Source of the DNA: Microbacterium sp. Se63.02b
GTDB lineage: Bacteria; Actinomycetota; Actinomycetes; Actinomycetales; Microbacteriaceae
Assembly (NCBI RefSeq): GCF_014171575.1
Contig: NZ_CP050453.1
Span: forward strand, 806,001 to 870,000
Direction: 5' to 3'
Length of the DNA: 64,000 bases
In this document: piece by piece, positions 48,131 through 57,543 of the stretch
Numbering within the stretch: the stretch's first letter is position 1
How the letters are laid out: each line of letters starts with the position of its first letter
The notes under the pieces: model-generated
Told to the model about the DNA's origin: nothing
What the model saw: only the letters and a program-made list of their open reading frames with translations
The model's database searches: none
Made by a program: the position numbers and the translations under genes

Positions 48131-48189
48131 TCGAATCGATCTCCCCAGTTTTCCCCCGATCATTCGACAATATGTGATCGCTGTTCACA
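48131..48189. promoter_or_regulatory. Inverted repeats upstream of the hypothetical gene
   Basis: Two dyads occupy the gap before the gene at 48129. One is TCGAAT-c-GATC (48131-48141) facing GATC-ATTCGA (48158-48167). The other is TGTGA-N7-TCACA (48173-48189). The second resembles a Crp/GlxR site but its spacer is one base too long. A regulator site is likely; its owner is unknown. Confidence 0.4.
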
Positions 48190-48228
48190 AACTCTGTACG
48201 CCGAGTGTGAAACGAGATCCGATCGGGC

Positions 48229-49131
48229 TCAACCGATGAGCTCCAGACCGCCGACCGGGCGGAGCTCGTCGACCACCGCCGCCAGCCGCGCGCCATGCAC
48301 GCTGTCTCTCGTGCGCCAGGCGAGTCCAACCTCGAACAGGATCTCCCCCTCGGCGAGGGGGAAGATCTGCATGCTCTCCTGATCGAGGAATCGAGTGGAG
48401 GGGAGGTCGGGAGAGATGGTGGTCAACATGAGCTCGCCGGTGCGTGCCATCCGATTCTGCAGGTCGATCATGTCTCGCAGGTCGACCTCGACGATGGACG
48501 CCACCCCTGCCTCATACAGGCGGTCGAGCATGGACTTCATCGGCTTGGGCTGCATCATCATCGGCAGGGAGAGGAGCGATCGCCCTCGCAGATCCGTCAG
48601 TCGGACGGGACGCCCGAGGTCCAGAGACGAGTCGCCAGCCGCGGCGATCGAGTAGTTGTACCTCGCCAGGGCGATCGTCTCGATGCCGGGCTCGTCGACC
48701 GGGAGGTGGACGAGCGCGATGTCGGTGATGCCGTGACGAAGGTCGTGGAGCAGCACGGACGACAGGGCGGACGAGAACTCGCCGAGCGGCTCTCCCGATC
48801 GTGCGAGGGCCTGCTGGAACCGCGAACTCAGGGCGCGCGAGGTCCACGGCGTCGCTCCGCTCCTGAGCATCGGCGAACTCTCGAACGCGAGGAGTTCGCA
48901 CTCGTCGGCCTGGGCGATCATCTCGACGGCGAGCGGCAGCAGCCGTCGTCCGAACTCCGTCAGCGTGAAGCGGTGATAGGCGCGCGTGAACAGGTCGCGG
49001 CCCAGCTGCCGCTCGAGCTCGCGAACGGTCCTGCTCAGCGGTGACGCAGTCACATGGAGGATGTCCGCAGCGGCCGCGACCGTCCCCGTGCGCGACACCG
49101 CGACGAAGGCTCTCAACTGCGACAGCTCCAT
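48229..49131 (-). CDS. LysR family regulator, divergent from the CoA-transferase operon
   Basis: The 300-residue LysR regulator starts MELSQLRAFVAVSRTGTVAA and has the helix-turn-helix AADILHVTASPLSRTVRELE. A substrate-binding domain of normal length follows. It is of a different subgroup from the LysR protein at 40872. It is divergent from the CaiB-like gene with a 241-bp intergenic region that holds an 11-bp perfect dyad. It is the probable activator of the 49373-55613 operon. Confidence 0.87.
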   Translation of the reverse strand: MELSQLRAFVAVSRTGTVAAAADILHVTASPLSRTVRELERQLGRDLFTRAYHRFTLTEFGRRLLPLAVEMIAQADECELLAFESSPMLRSGATPWTSRALSSRFQQALARSGEPLGEFSSALSSVLLHDLRHGITDIALVHLPVDEPGIETIALARYNYSIAAAGDSSLDLGRPVRLTDLRGRSLLSLPMMMQPKPMKSMLDRLYEAGVASIVEVDLRDMIDLQNRMARTGELMLTTISPDLPSTRFLDQESMQIFPLAEGEILFEVGLAWRTRDSVHGARLAAVVDELRPVGGLELIG

Positions 49132-49164
49132 CTCGAAACTCTAGCCCCGCGAGGATTGCCCGAT

Positions 49165-49194
49165 CGGTCCGATGCGGAAGCTTGCATCGGACCG
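49165..49194. promoter_or_regulatory. Perfect 11-bp dyad in the LysR/CoA-transferase control region
   Basis: CGGTCCGATGC and GCATCGGACCG flank an 8-base spacer, itself AAGCTT-centred. It is 34 bases upstream of the LysR start and about 180 bases from the CoA-transferase start, the usual place for a LysR recognition site. Overlapping short palindromes GGATCGATCC and CCGGATCCGG follow at 49217-49234. Confidence 0.6.
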
Positions 49195-49372
49195 TCCAGG
49201 TCCGGTGCGGTGAGCGGGATCGATCCGGATCCGGGGTCGTCGACAGACGTCAGGAGAGGACTCGTTCCGCCCCCTGCATCGGCGTCGATTTGCGCTGGGC
49301 CTGCCCCTCGAACGGCGGGAGAGTGAGGCGAGCCGCTCAGCGACGACGGCTCATTCACGAAGGAGTGATCGC

Positions 49373-51767
49373 ATGCACCAGGTGGGAATCGACATGCCGC
49401 TCGCGGGTATCCGGATCATCGACGCGGTCGACAGCGACCTGCAGAATGTCGGCCGGATCCTGTCCGAGCTCGGTGCGGAGGTGATCCGGGTCGAGGCGCC
49501 CGGGGTTCGCCCGCACGCACGGCCGGCGTCATGATCGACGGTGCGAGCACCACGTTCGCGACGCGCAACCGCGGAAAGGCCTTCGAGGAGATCGACCTCG
49601 ATGCTGCCGACGGGCGGAGCCGCTTCCGCGAACTGGCCAGGACCGCCGATGTGGTGGTCCGCGATCGGTCGGCGTGGTGGTGGGCGGATCGAGACCTGTC
49701 GGGCGCTGCCCTTCGCGCCGGGAACGAACGTCTCGTCGTGGTGGAGATCAGCGACTTCGGCAGCTTCGGCGATCGATCGTCCTGGCTCGGCACCCCCGAT
49801 GTCCACGCCGCCCTGAGCACGGTGCTCTCGCGGTCGGGGCTCCCCGACGCGGCCACCCCGCTGCTGCCGCCCGAGTTCCTCGCCTACGAATCGGCGGCGG
49901 TGCAGGCCGTGTGGGTGGTGATGCTCGAACTCGCGCACGTCCGCGCTACCGCGCAGGGTGATGTGGCCGACTTCTCCGTGCAGGAGGGAATCGTGCAGAT
50001 CCTCGATCCGGTCTTCGGCATCGGCGGGAGTGCGCGCGCCGGAGTACCGCTCCGAGACCTGCCGCGGGGTCGCCCCGACGCCCGACACCTGTATCCGATC
50101 TTCCCCGCGAAAGACGGCTGGGTGCGCATCTGCGTGCTCGCCAGGCGGCAGTGGCAGGGCATGTTCGAGTGGTTGGGTCGCCCCGAGGCGTTCGCGGACC
50201 CCGCTACGACGACACCCAGACGAGGTTCGGCGCCGCCGGCGAGCTGTACCCCTCATCGGCGACCTGTTCCGCACGCTCACGATGGCGGAGGCCGTCGAAC
50301 AGGGGCAGCAGCTCGGCGTTCCGACCGCAGCGGTGGCGCAGTCCGCGGAGGTGCTGGGCGAGCGCGTTCCAGGAGAACGGCTCGTTCTCCCGTGCATCCG
50401 ATCTGCCCGGAGCGCCGCTCGCCCACACCGGGTGGTTCGAGATCGACGACCGACGTGCCGGGCCGGTGACGGGCGCCGCGCATCCTCGACGCACGGGTGT
50501 GCCGATCGTCGAGGGGGCGCACCCCGGACGGCTCCCGTTCGACGGCCTGCGGGTGCTCGACCTCGGTGTGATCGTCGTGGGCGCGGAACTCGGCCGGCTC
50601 TTCGCGGACTACGGCGCTGACGTCATCAAGATCGAATCGAGCGCGTTCCCCGATGGGTCGCGCCAGTCCGCCGGAACCGCGACCGCCATCACCGAGGGCG
50701 CCAGTTGGGGGATGCGGAACAGACGCAGCCTCGGTCTGAACCTGCGCACCGACGAGGGCCGCGAGATCTTCTCCGAACTGGTCCGCCGCAGCGACGTCAT
50801 CCTGACCAATTTCAAGCCGGGCACGCTGGCCTCGCTGGGGTTCGACACGGAAACGCTCAGCGCGCTCAACCCCGGCATCATCCTCTCCGAGTCCAGCGCG
50901 TTCGGAAACCACGGTTCGTGGAGCAGGCGCCTCGGCTACGGGCCGCTGGTGCGCGCGAGCGCCGGGCTCTCGGCACTCTGGTCATATCCCGGTGACGCCG
51001 ACGGGTTCAGCGATGCGATCACGATCTTCCCTGATCATGTGGTGGCCCGACTGAACGCCGCAGCCGTCGTCGCGCTGCTGCTGCGTCGGGACCGCACGGG
51101 ACGAGGCGGGCGCGTGAGCACGGCCCAGGTCGACGCGATCTTCGGCGCGATGGCCGACTGGCTGCTGGCAGAGGAGCTGCAACCGGGGGCAGGCATCCGC
51201 GGGGAGGGGAACGATCGAGGCTCTGACGGATTCCGCGGAGTCTTCCCGGCGGCCGGCGACGACGAGTGGCTCGTCGTCGACGCCGTCGGGGATGCACGGT
51301 TCGCGGCGACGGCCCGCACGATCGGCCGCCCTGACCTGCTCGACGACCCGCGCCTGCGCGCCGCGGAGCAGCGTGTGGTGCACCGGAAGGAGCTGCGACG
51401 GCTGTTCGCGGAGTGGTCGGCGACGAGGAACCCGGGCGAGGCCGCGGCGAGTCTGCAGGCCGCAGGAGTACCTGCCGCCCCGATGCTCCGCCTCGACGAC
51501 ATCGAACGCGATCCGCACCTCATGGTCCGCGGGGCGTTCGGCACCCTGACGCAGCCGCAGCTGCCCGAGCCGCTGCCCGCGAACCTCGGCGAGGCCAGAA
51601 CCGTGACGCTGCCGCCGCCCCTGCTGCGTCCGGCACCGCTGCAGGCCGAGAACACCAGGGACATCCTCCGCACGCTGCTCGGCGTCGAGGAATCCCGCAT
51701 CACACAGCTGCTCGAATCCGGCGTGCTCGAGGAGCATCCGTCCGCAGCTCCCGTACCGACGGCATAG
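49373..51767 (+). CDS. Double-length CaiB/BaiF (family III) CoA-transferase (frameshifted)
   Basis: The repaired protein is about 799 residues with two family III CoA-transferase units. The C-terminal unit is complete: LRVLDLGVIVVGAELGRLFADYGADVIKIE, RRSLGLNLRTDEGR, and FPDHVVARLNA with the likely catalytic Asp. The N-terminal unit is diverged (PPEFLAYESAAVQAVW has Glu at the matching place), so it may be structural. Such enzymes move CoA from one acid to another to activate a substrate. Breaks are at GGGG 49501-49504, near 50208, near 50243 and near 50360. The Shine-Dalgarno sequence is AAGGAG. It is the first gene of the second catabolic operon. Confidence 0.78.
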
Positions 51768-51791
51768 CGACACAGAGAAGGACGACGACAG

Positions 51792-52642
51792 ATGACCATG
51801 GCAATCGACGCGAACCCGACGTTCGAGATGAGCGGCACCAACGTGGACGTGGGAGGTGACGGAGCCGTGATCGCCGAGCAGCGGGGACGCGTGCTCCTGA
51901 TCACCCTGAACAGACCGGATGCGCGCAACGCGGTGAACCTCGCCGTGATGATCGGGGTCGGGGAGGCGCTCCGATACGCCGAATCGACGGATGACGTGTG
52001 GTGCGTGATCATCACCGGAAGCGGCGACAGGGCGTTCTGCGCCGGAGCGGACCTGAAGGCGGCAGCGGCGGGCGAGCTGAACACCGACGACGAGCGGATC
52101 CGCGCGTGGGGTTTCGCCGGCTACGTGACGCACCACATCTCGAAGCCCACGATCGCCGCCGTCAACGGCTTCGCGCTCGGGGGCGGCACCGAGATCACCC
52201 TCGCGAGCGACCTCGCCGTCGCGGCCGACGGCGCGACCTTCGGTCTGCCCGAGGTGAGACGCGGCATCTTCGCCGGGGCGGGCGGCGCCTTCCGGCTGCC
52301 CAGACAGATCCCCGACAAGATCGCCATGGAGGCGATCCTCACCGGTGCGCCCTTGAGCGCACACCGCGCGCATGAACTCGGGCTCGTGAACAGGGTCGTC
52401 CCGTTCGACGAGGTGCTCCCCGCCGCCTTCGCCCTCGCGGACGAGATCATCGCCAACGCGCCCATCGCGGTGCAGGTCAGCAAGCGCATCGCCAGGGGCA
52501 TCACGGCGGGGGTCGTCGACCGTGAGGCAGCCGACTGGGAGCGGACGGCGCGCGAGGGGAGACGCTCATGGCATCCGCCGACGCGCAGGAGGGCATGCGC
52601 GCCTTCGCCGAGAAGCGCGCTCCTCGATGGGAGGGACGATGA
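51792..52642 (+). CDS. Enoyl-CoA hydratase/isomerase family protein (one frameshift near the end)
   Basis: The repaired 283-residue crotonase-fold protein has the oxyanion-hole segments FCAGADLKAA and NGFALGGGTEI. Both hydratase glutamates are at the expected places (GTEITLASD and GLPEVRRGI), so it should add water to a 2-enoyl-CoA. The frame breaks in GGGG at 52556-52559. One added G gives GETLMASADAQEGMRAFAEK and a stop overlapping the next ATG. It works between the CoA-transferase and the thiolase-like protein. Confidence 0.87.
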
Positions 52643-53800
52643 GCTCCTCGGAACGCATCGCCATCGCCGGGCTCGGGATGAGCGATATCGGCAAGGTGTA
52701 CGACAACACGGCGACGCAGTTCGCCTCCATCGCCGTGCGCGACGCGGTGCGGGACGCCGGACTGCATCTCGCCGACATCGACGGACTGATCATGTCGAGC
52801 GGCCTCGGCGGCGATGTGGGCCTCGACCTGCAGGTGGCGCTCGGCCTCACGGACCTCCGGCTGCTGACCTTCATGCAGGGATACGGTTCGACGGCGGCGC
52901 AGATGGTCCAGTACGCGGGGATGGCCGTGCGTGCGGGGATGGCGAAGACGATCGCGATCGTGTGGGCGGACGCGCCCCTCAAGGAGAACCTCGGCGGCGG
53001 CGCCGCGTACAAGGCGGCGGGAACCTCAGCACAAGGATGGCGGGGGATGCTCGCCGCGAGCGGAATCTACAGCGCGAACACCTATTACGCCCTCGCCGCC
53101 CGGCGGCACATGCAGAGGTTCGGCACGACGAACGACCACTTCGGCGCCATCGCCGTCGCCCAGCGCGAGTGGGCGCTGATGAATCCACTGGCGCAGATGC
53201 GCACACCGATCACGATGGAGGACTACCACGCGTCGCGCTACATCTCCGAGCCTTTCCACCTGCTCGACTGCTGTCTGGTGTCGAACGGCGCCATCGCGTT
53301 GATCGTCACCTCGCTGGAACACGCCACCGCGCTGGCCCAGCCTCCCGTCGAAGTGCTCGGCTGGGCGCAGACCCATCCGGGCAGAAGCGGCATCCGGCAC
53401 GATGACTTCGGCCTGACGACGGGGGCCGCCATCTCGGGGCCGGCGGCGCTGCGCATGGCGGACACGACGCTCGACGAGATCGACCTCGTCGAGGTCTACG
53501 ACTGCTACACCTACACGGCACTGGTCACCCTGGAGGACTACGGCTTCTGCCCGAAGGGGAGGGCGGCCGCTTCCTCGCGGAACCCGGCGTGCTGGGGCCC
53601 GGCGGCTCCCTCAAGGTCAACACCGGGGAGGCGAGCTGTCGTCCTACTACCTCTGGGGCATGACTCCGCTGTCGGAGGCCGTGATCCAGACCCGCGGCCA
53701 GGCCGGCGATCGCCAGGTGGCCCGGCATGATCGCGCTCTCGTCTCCGGAAACGGCGGCACCCTCGACCATCACGCGACTCTCGTGCTCGGCACGGTCTGA
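52639..53800 (+). CDS. Thiolase-like protein lacking the catalytic cysteine; possible retro-aldolase (two frameshifts)
   Basis: The repaired 387-residue protein has the SCP-x/SCP2 thiolase-like fold. Where thiolases have the acylating cysteine, this one reads MQGYGSTAAQMV, with no Cys. The usual HDCF motif is VYDCYTYTALVTLEDYGF, with Tyr in place of His. Thiolase-like steroid side-chain aldolases (Ltp2 type) also lack the cysteine, use tyrosines and need a DUF35 partner, which here is the next gene. Carbon-carbon cleavage of a 3-hydroxyacyl-CoA by retro-aldol reaction is therefore plausible. Breaks are near 53562 and 53627 (GGGG); repaired, it reads GEGGRFLAEPG and NTGGGELSSYYLWG. Confidence 0.72.
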
Positions 53801-53814
53801 ACGGAGCGACTCTC

Positions 53815-54213
53815 ATGGCACTCATGCCCCTGCGGCGCGACGAAGCGACCGCCTTCTTCCTCGACGGCACCGCGCGAGGGGAATTCCTCCTCATCGAAGA
53901 CCTCCAGACCGGCGAGCTCCTCGACCCCCGTACGGACACGGCTCATGACCGCGCGCGCTTCGGCACCGTCGCCGCCTCCGGGGGCGCACGGGTCGTCTCG
54001 TGGTCGGTCCCTCACACGCGACGGCCGGATGGTAGCGTCCACCGCTCCGTGGTGGGGATCGTCGAGCTCGACGAGGGTCCCTGGTGGTGGACGGAACTGC
54101 GCGGCTTCGACCCGGACGACGACCTCGAGGGCGCCCGCGTCCGCGTGGGTTTCGAGCCGAGCGGAAGCGGCCCCGACGACGAAGTGCTGCCGTTCTTCGA
54201 GAAAAACGCCTAG
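53815..54213 (+). CDS. DUF35 OB-fold protein, partner of the thiolase-like protein
   Basis: The 132-residue protein has the DUF35 layout: DEATAFFLDGTARGEFLLI at the N-terminus, a central VVSWSVPHTRR beta segment, IVELDEGPWWWTELRGF and a late acidic GVRV-type strand. The CxxC pairs of zinc-ribbon DUF35 members are not seen, so the ribbon is degenerate. DUF35 proteins bind and activate thiolase-like or hydratase enzymes acting on CoA esters. It lies 14 bases after the thiolase-like gene. Confidence 0.75.
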   Translation: MALMPLRRDEATAFFLDGTARGEFLLIEDLQTGELLDPRTDTAHDRARFGTVAASGGARVVSWSVPHTRRPDGSVHRSVVGIVELDEGPWWWTELRGFDPDDDLEGARVRVGFEPSGSGPDDEVLPFFEKNA

Positions 54214-54238
54214 CAATATCACCCCCGAAAGGACAATG

Positions 54239-55613
54239 ATGTCTGATCTGACCACGCGGGCGACCGCACAGCCCCTCACCGTCGAGGAGGCCATCGACAG
54301 GATGCCGCGCGTCGGCCTCAGCCGCGGCGCCTGGCTCGCCTTGATGCTGGCATTCTTCTTCGCCAACTACGACATCGGCGTGTTCGCCGTCTCCATCCCG
54401 TCGATGATCAGCGGTATCGGATTGAATCCGGCCGATCTGTCGTGGCCGGTGGCGGCGAACCTCGCCGGCTACGCCGTCGGCGCCTACATCTTCGGGCACA
54501 TCTCCGACCGCCGCGGTCGTCAGCTCGGGCTCTTCCTCACCATCGCGCTGCTCGGAGTGGGAGGCGCGCTCACTGCCGTGTCCTGGGACGCGGCGTCGCT
54601 GTCGTTCTTCCGGTTCCTGACCGGAGGCGGCATGGGGGCGGTCCTCGCGCTGTGCTCGGCCTACATCGGCGAGATGGCGCCCAAGAACCGTCGGGGCAAG
54701 TACCTCTCGCTGCTCTACGTGATCGGCGGCATCCTGAATCTGATCGTCGGATTCGCGTCGCTGCCCGTCCTGGCCGCGCTGCCGTCGGAGGGCTGGCGCA
54801 TCCTCATGGGCTTCGGCGGGCTCGTGCTGCTCATCCTCCCGTTCATCAACCGGAGAGACCTGATGGAGTCGCCGCGCTGGCTGGCCGAGCAGGGACGGAT
54901 CGACGAGGCGACGGAGGTCGTCCGTTCGATGCAGCGAACGGTCGGTGTGGAAGTCGCGAGGGGGACGCTCGCCGCGCCGGCGCATCACCTTCCCGATGTC
55001 GAAGCCGAACGACCGCTGCGTACCCTCCTGCGTCCCCCGCTGCTGTGGCGACTGCTGACCGTGCTCGGCTTCTGGTTCATCTTCTACATCGCGATGTACG
55101 GGTTCTCCAGCTACCTCCCGTTGATCCTCGAGGGCGTCGGCGTCTCGACGTCGAACGCTCTCCTGGTCACCGTGCTCACGCGGGGGGCTCCGCTGATCGT
55201 CGGGTTCATCGTCGTCGCCCTCATCGAGAAGTGGGAGCGACGCACCATGATCATCATCGGCACGCTCGTGTTCGCCCTCGGAATCGTCCTCATCATCCTC
55301 GGATGGGGCGACGCATGGGCCACGGCCGGCTCTCTGCTGGCGACCGCCGGAATCGCGTTCATGGCGACCCCGGCGTACACGTACACCGCGGAGGTGTTCC
55401 CGACAGCCGCGCGCGGGGACGGCGGCGTCCATCTGCGACGGGCTGGGCCACCTGGGCGGGGCGGTCGCGCCCTTCATCATCCTCCCGATCCTGCTCGGTG
55501 CGGGGGCGGTCCCCGCGGGTGCGACGATGATCGCGCTTCTGATCGTCTCCGCTCTCCTGATCCGCATGGGAGTGCGGACGAAGGACAGGTCGCTCGCCGA
55601 GATCAGCTCCTGA
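54239..55613 (+). CDS. MFS transporter, aromatic-acid/sugar-type (one frameshift)
   Basis: This MFS protein of about 458 residues has 12 predicted membrane helices. The long N-terminal tail ends EEAIDRMPRVGLSRGAW, and the loop GHISDRRGRQLGLF and AYIGEMAPKNRRGKY are typical of the metabolite/aromatic acid symporter groups. It is the second importer of the cluster. Near 55415 one base is extra (or two missing); the repaired text is PTAARGTAASICDGLGHLGGAVAP. The ATG at 54239 is spaced better from GAAAGG than 54236. A hairpin terminator follows. Confidence 0.85.
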
Positions 55614-55627
55614 CGCGATCATCCGGA

Positions 55628-55661
55628 ACGAGGTGTCGGGCACTCGGGCCCGGCACCTCGT
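55628..55661 (+). terminator. Rho-independent-like hairpin ending the CoA operon
   Basis: ACGAGGTG-T-CGGGC pairs with GCCCG-G-CACCTCGT through a 14-bp stem (one T-G wobble) with a 6-base loop. It starts 14 bases after the transporter stop. No T tract, as is common in actinobacteria. Confidence 0.65.
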
Positions 55662-55680
55662 GAGCGGCCGCGGGCTCTAG

Positions 55681-55686
55681 TAGTCT
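55681..55686 (+). promoter_or_regulatory. -10 box (TAGTCT) of a probably leaderless NSS transporter gene
   Basis: The box ends 7 bases before the ATG at 55694, and no Shine-Dalgarno sequence is present, so the mRNA probably starts at the ATG. Confidence 0.45.
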
Positions 55687-55693
55687 CGCCCGC

Positions 55694-57313
55694 ATGGCCA
55701 CGTCAACGACGCAGACCCCCAGACGCGAGGCCTTCGGCTCGCGGAACGTCTTCATCCTCTCGGCGATCGGATCCGCGGTCGGCCTCGGGAACATCTGGCG
55801 CTTCCCGTATGTCGCCTACGAGGGCGGCGGCGGGGCGTTCCTGATCCCGTATCTGTGCGCACTGCTGACCGCCGGCATCCCGCTCCTCTTCTTCGACTAT
55901 GCGATCGGACACCGGTTCCGCGGTTCCGCGCCGCTGGCCTTCCGTCGCATGCACCGTGCCGCCGAGCCCCTCGGGTGGTGGCAGGTGCTCATCTGCGTCG
56001 TGATCGCGGTGTACTACGCGGTGATCATCGCCTGGGCGGCCATGTACACCTGGTTCTCCGCGCAGCTGACGTGGGGCCCCGGCAACGAAGACGCCTTCTT
56101 CTCCGGCGAGTTCCTGCAATCGGCCGACGTCGCCGAGGTCGGCGTGTCCACGCAGTTCGTGCCGCAGGTCGGCCTCCCTCTCGTGGCGGTCTGGCTGATC
56201 GTGATCGTGATCATGGCGCTCGGCGTCAAGCGCGGCATCGGCACGGCGAACATGATCCTCATGCCCCTGCTCACGGTGATGTTCGCGATCCTCGTGGTGC
56301 AGTCGCTGTTCCTGCCGGGGGCGATGGACGGGCTGAACGCGTTCTTCACGCCGAACTGGGAGGCCCTGGCCGACCCGGGAGTCTGGGCGTCCGCCTACGG
56401 GCACATCTTCTTCTCGCTGTCGGTCGCGTTCGGGATCATGGTGACCTACTCCTCGTACCTCAAGCGCAAGACCGACCTGACCGGCTCCGGACTCGTGGTG
56501 GCATTCGCGAACTCCGGCTTCGAGATCCTCGCCGGCATCGGCGTCTTCACCGCCCTGGGTTTCATGGCCCAGGCTCAGGGAACCGAGGTCGCGGGGGTGG
56601 CGACGTCGGGGATCGGCCTGGCGTTCGTCGCCTTCCCGACGATCGTCTCGCAGGCGACGGGCGGCTCGATCATCGGCGTGCTGTTCTTCGGCGCTCTGGT
56701 GTTCGCCGGCATCACCTCGCTGATCTCGATCCTCGAGGTGATCGTCGCCGCACTGCAGGACAAGCTCGGGTGGGCGCGCGTTCGCACCACGCTCACGGTG
56801 TCGATCCCGCTCGCGCTCGTCTCGCTGGCGCTGTTCTCCACCACCACGGCTTTGACCGTGCTCGACACGGCCGACGCGTTCGTCAACGCCTTCGGCATCA
56901 TGGCGGTGGCACTGGTGGCCGTGATCGTCGTGGCCTGGCTGCTGCACAAGCTCCCGGTGCTGGTCGAGCACCTCGACCGTCGCTCCAGCTTCCGCGTCGG
57001 CACCATCTGGAAGCTCCTCGTCGGCGTCCTGGCGCCTCTCGTGCTCGGGTACCTCTTCATCAGCGAGCTCATCGCGAAGATCTCCGAGCCGTACAGCGGA
57101 TACCCGGCGTGGTTCCTCGCGATCTTCGGCTGGGGCATGGTGATCGCCCTCGTCGTACTCGCTCTCGTCCTCTCGGCGCTGCCGTGGAGCGGGCGTTCCC
57201 ACGCGAAGGACGATCCCGAATACGACGAGTTCCTCGACCAGGAGCAGTACGAGCCGGATGCGGAGACGTCGGCGATCCCGGTCGCCCCCGCGACGAAGGG
57301 AGCGGAATCATGA
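55694..57313 (+). CDS. Sodium-dependent transporter, NSS/SNF family (MetP-like)
   Basis: The 539-residue membrane protein has 11-12 helices. The NSS signature is at the start: SAIGSAVGLGNIWRFPYVAY, with the sodium- and substrate-binding unwound helix 1. It continues with GGGGAFLIPY, FFSLSVAFGIMVTYSSY and a long acidic C-terminal tail. The small gene that follows matches the MetS subunit known from Corynebacterium glutamicum MetPS, a sodium-coupled methionine/alanine importer, so amino acid uptake is the likely role. Confidence 0.88.
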   Translation: MATSTTQTPRREAFGSRNVFILSAIGSAVGLGNIWRFPYVAYEGGGGAFLIPYLCALLTAGIPLLFFDYAIGHRFRGSAPLAFRRMHRAAEPLGWWQVLICVVIAVYYAVIIAWAAMYTWFSAQLTWGPGNEDAFFSGEFLQSADVAEVGVSTQFVPQVGLPLVAVWLIVIVIMALGVKRGIGTANMILMPLLTVMFAILVVQSLFLPGAMDGLNAFFTPNWEALADPGVWASAYGHIFFSLSVAFGIMVTYSSYLKRKTDLTGSGLVVAFANSGFEILAGIGVFTALGFMAQAQGTEVAGVATSGIGLAFVAFPTIVSQATGGSIIGVLFFGALVFAGITSLISILEVIVAALQDKLGWARVRTTLTVSIPLALVSLALFSTTTALTVLDTADAFVNAFGIMAVALVAVIVVAWLLHKLPVLVEHLDRRSSFRVGTIWKLLVGVLAPLVLGYLFISELIAKISEPYSGYPAWFLAIFGWGMVIALVVLALVLSALPWSGRSHAKDDPEYDEFLDQEQYEPDAETSAIPVAPATKGAES

Positions 57314-57444
57314 CCACCACAGCGATCGTCATGATGATCATCGCCATGGTCACGGTGTGGGGCGGACTGATCGCCGCCATCGTGAACCTCGCCAGGCACC
57401 CTGAGGCCGCCGAGACGGAGCCCGCACCGCCCGTCGAGCTGTGA
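57310..57444 (+). CDS. metS: Small subunit of NSS amino acid transporter (MetS-type)
   Basis: The 44-residue one-helix membrane protein (IVMMIIAMVTVWGGLIAAIV, then NLARHPEA) is coupled to the transporter by an ATGA overlap. MetS-type peptides are needed for the activity of MetP-like NSS carriers. It is easily missed because of its size. Confidence 0.8.
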   Translation: MTTTAIVMMIIAMVTVWGGLIAAIVNLARHPEAAETEPAPPVEL

Positions 57445-57543
57445 CCTCACTGACGGCGACGGGCCGAGCCGATCGCATCCGACACGAGAAGTCGGGTCGC
57501 CCCGGCCGACGCGCGGCGACGATGGTGGGGAAAGGAGGACCCC

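Noticed and set aside
48173..48189. Crp/GlxR binding site
   Set aside because: The half-sites TGTGA and TCACA are perfect, but the spacer is 7 rather than 6 bases. I list it only as an inverted repeat.
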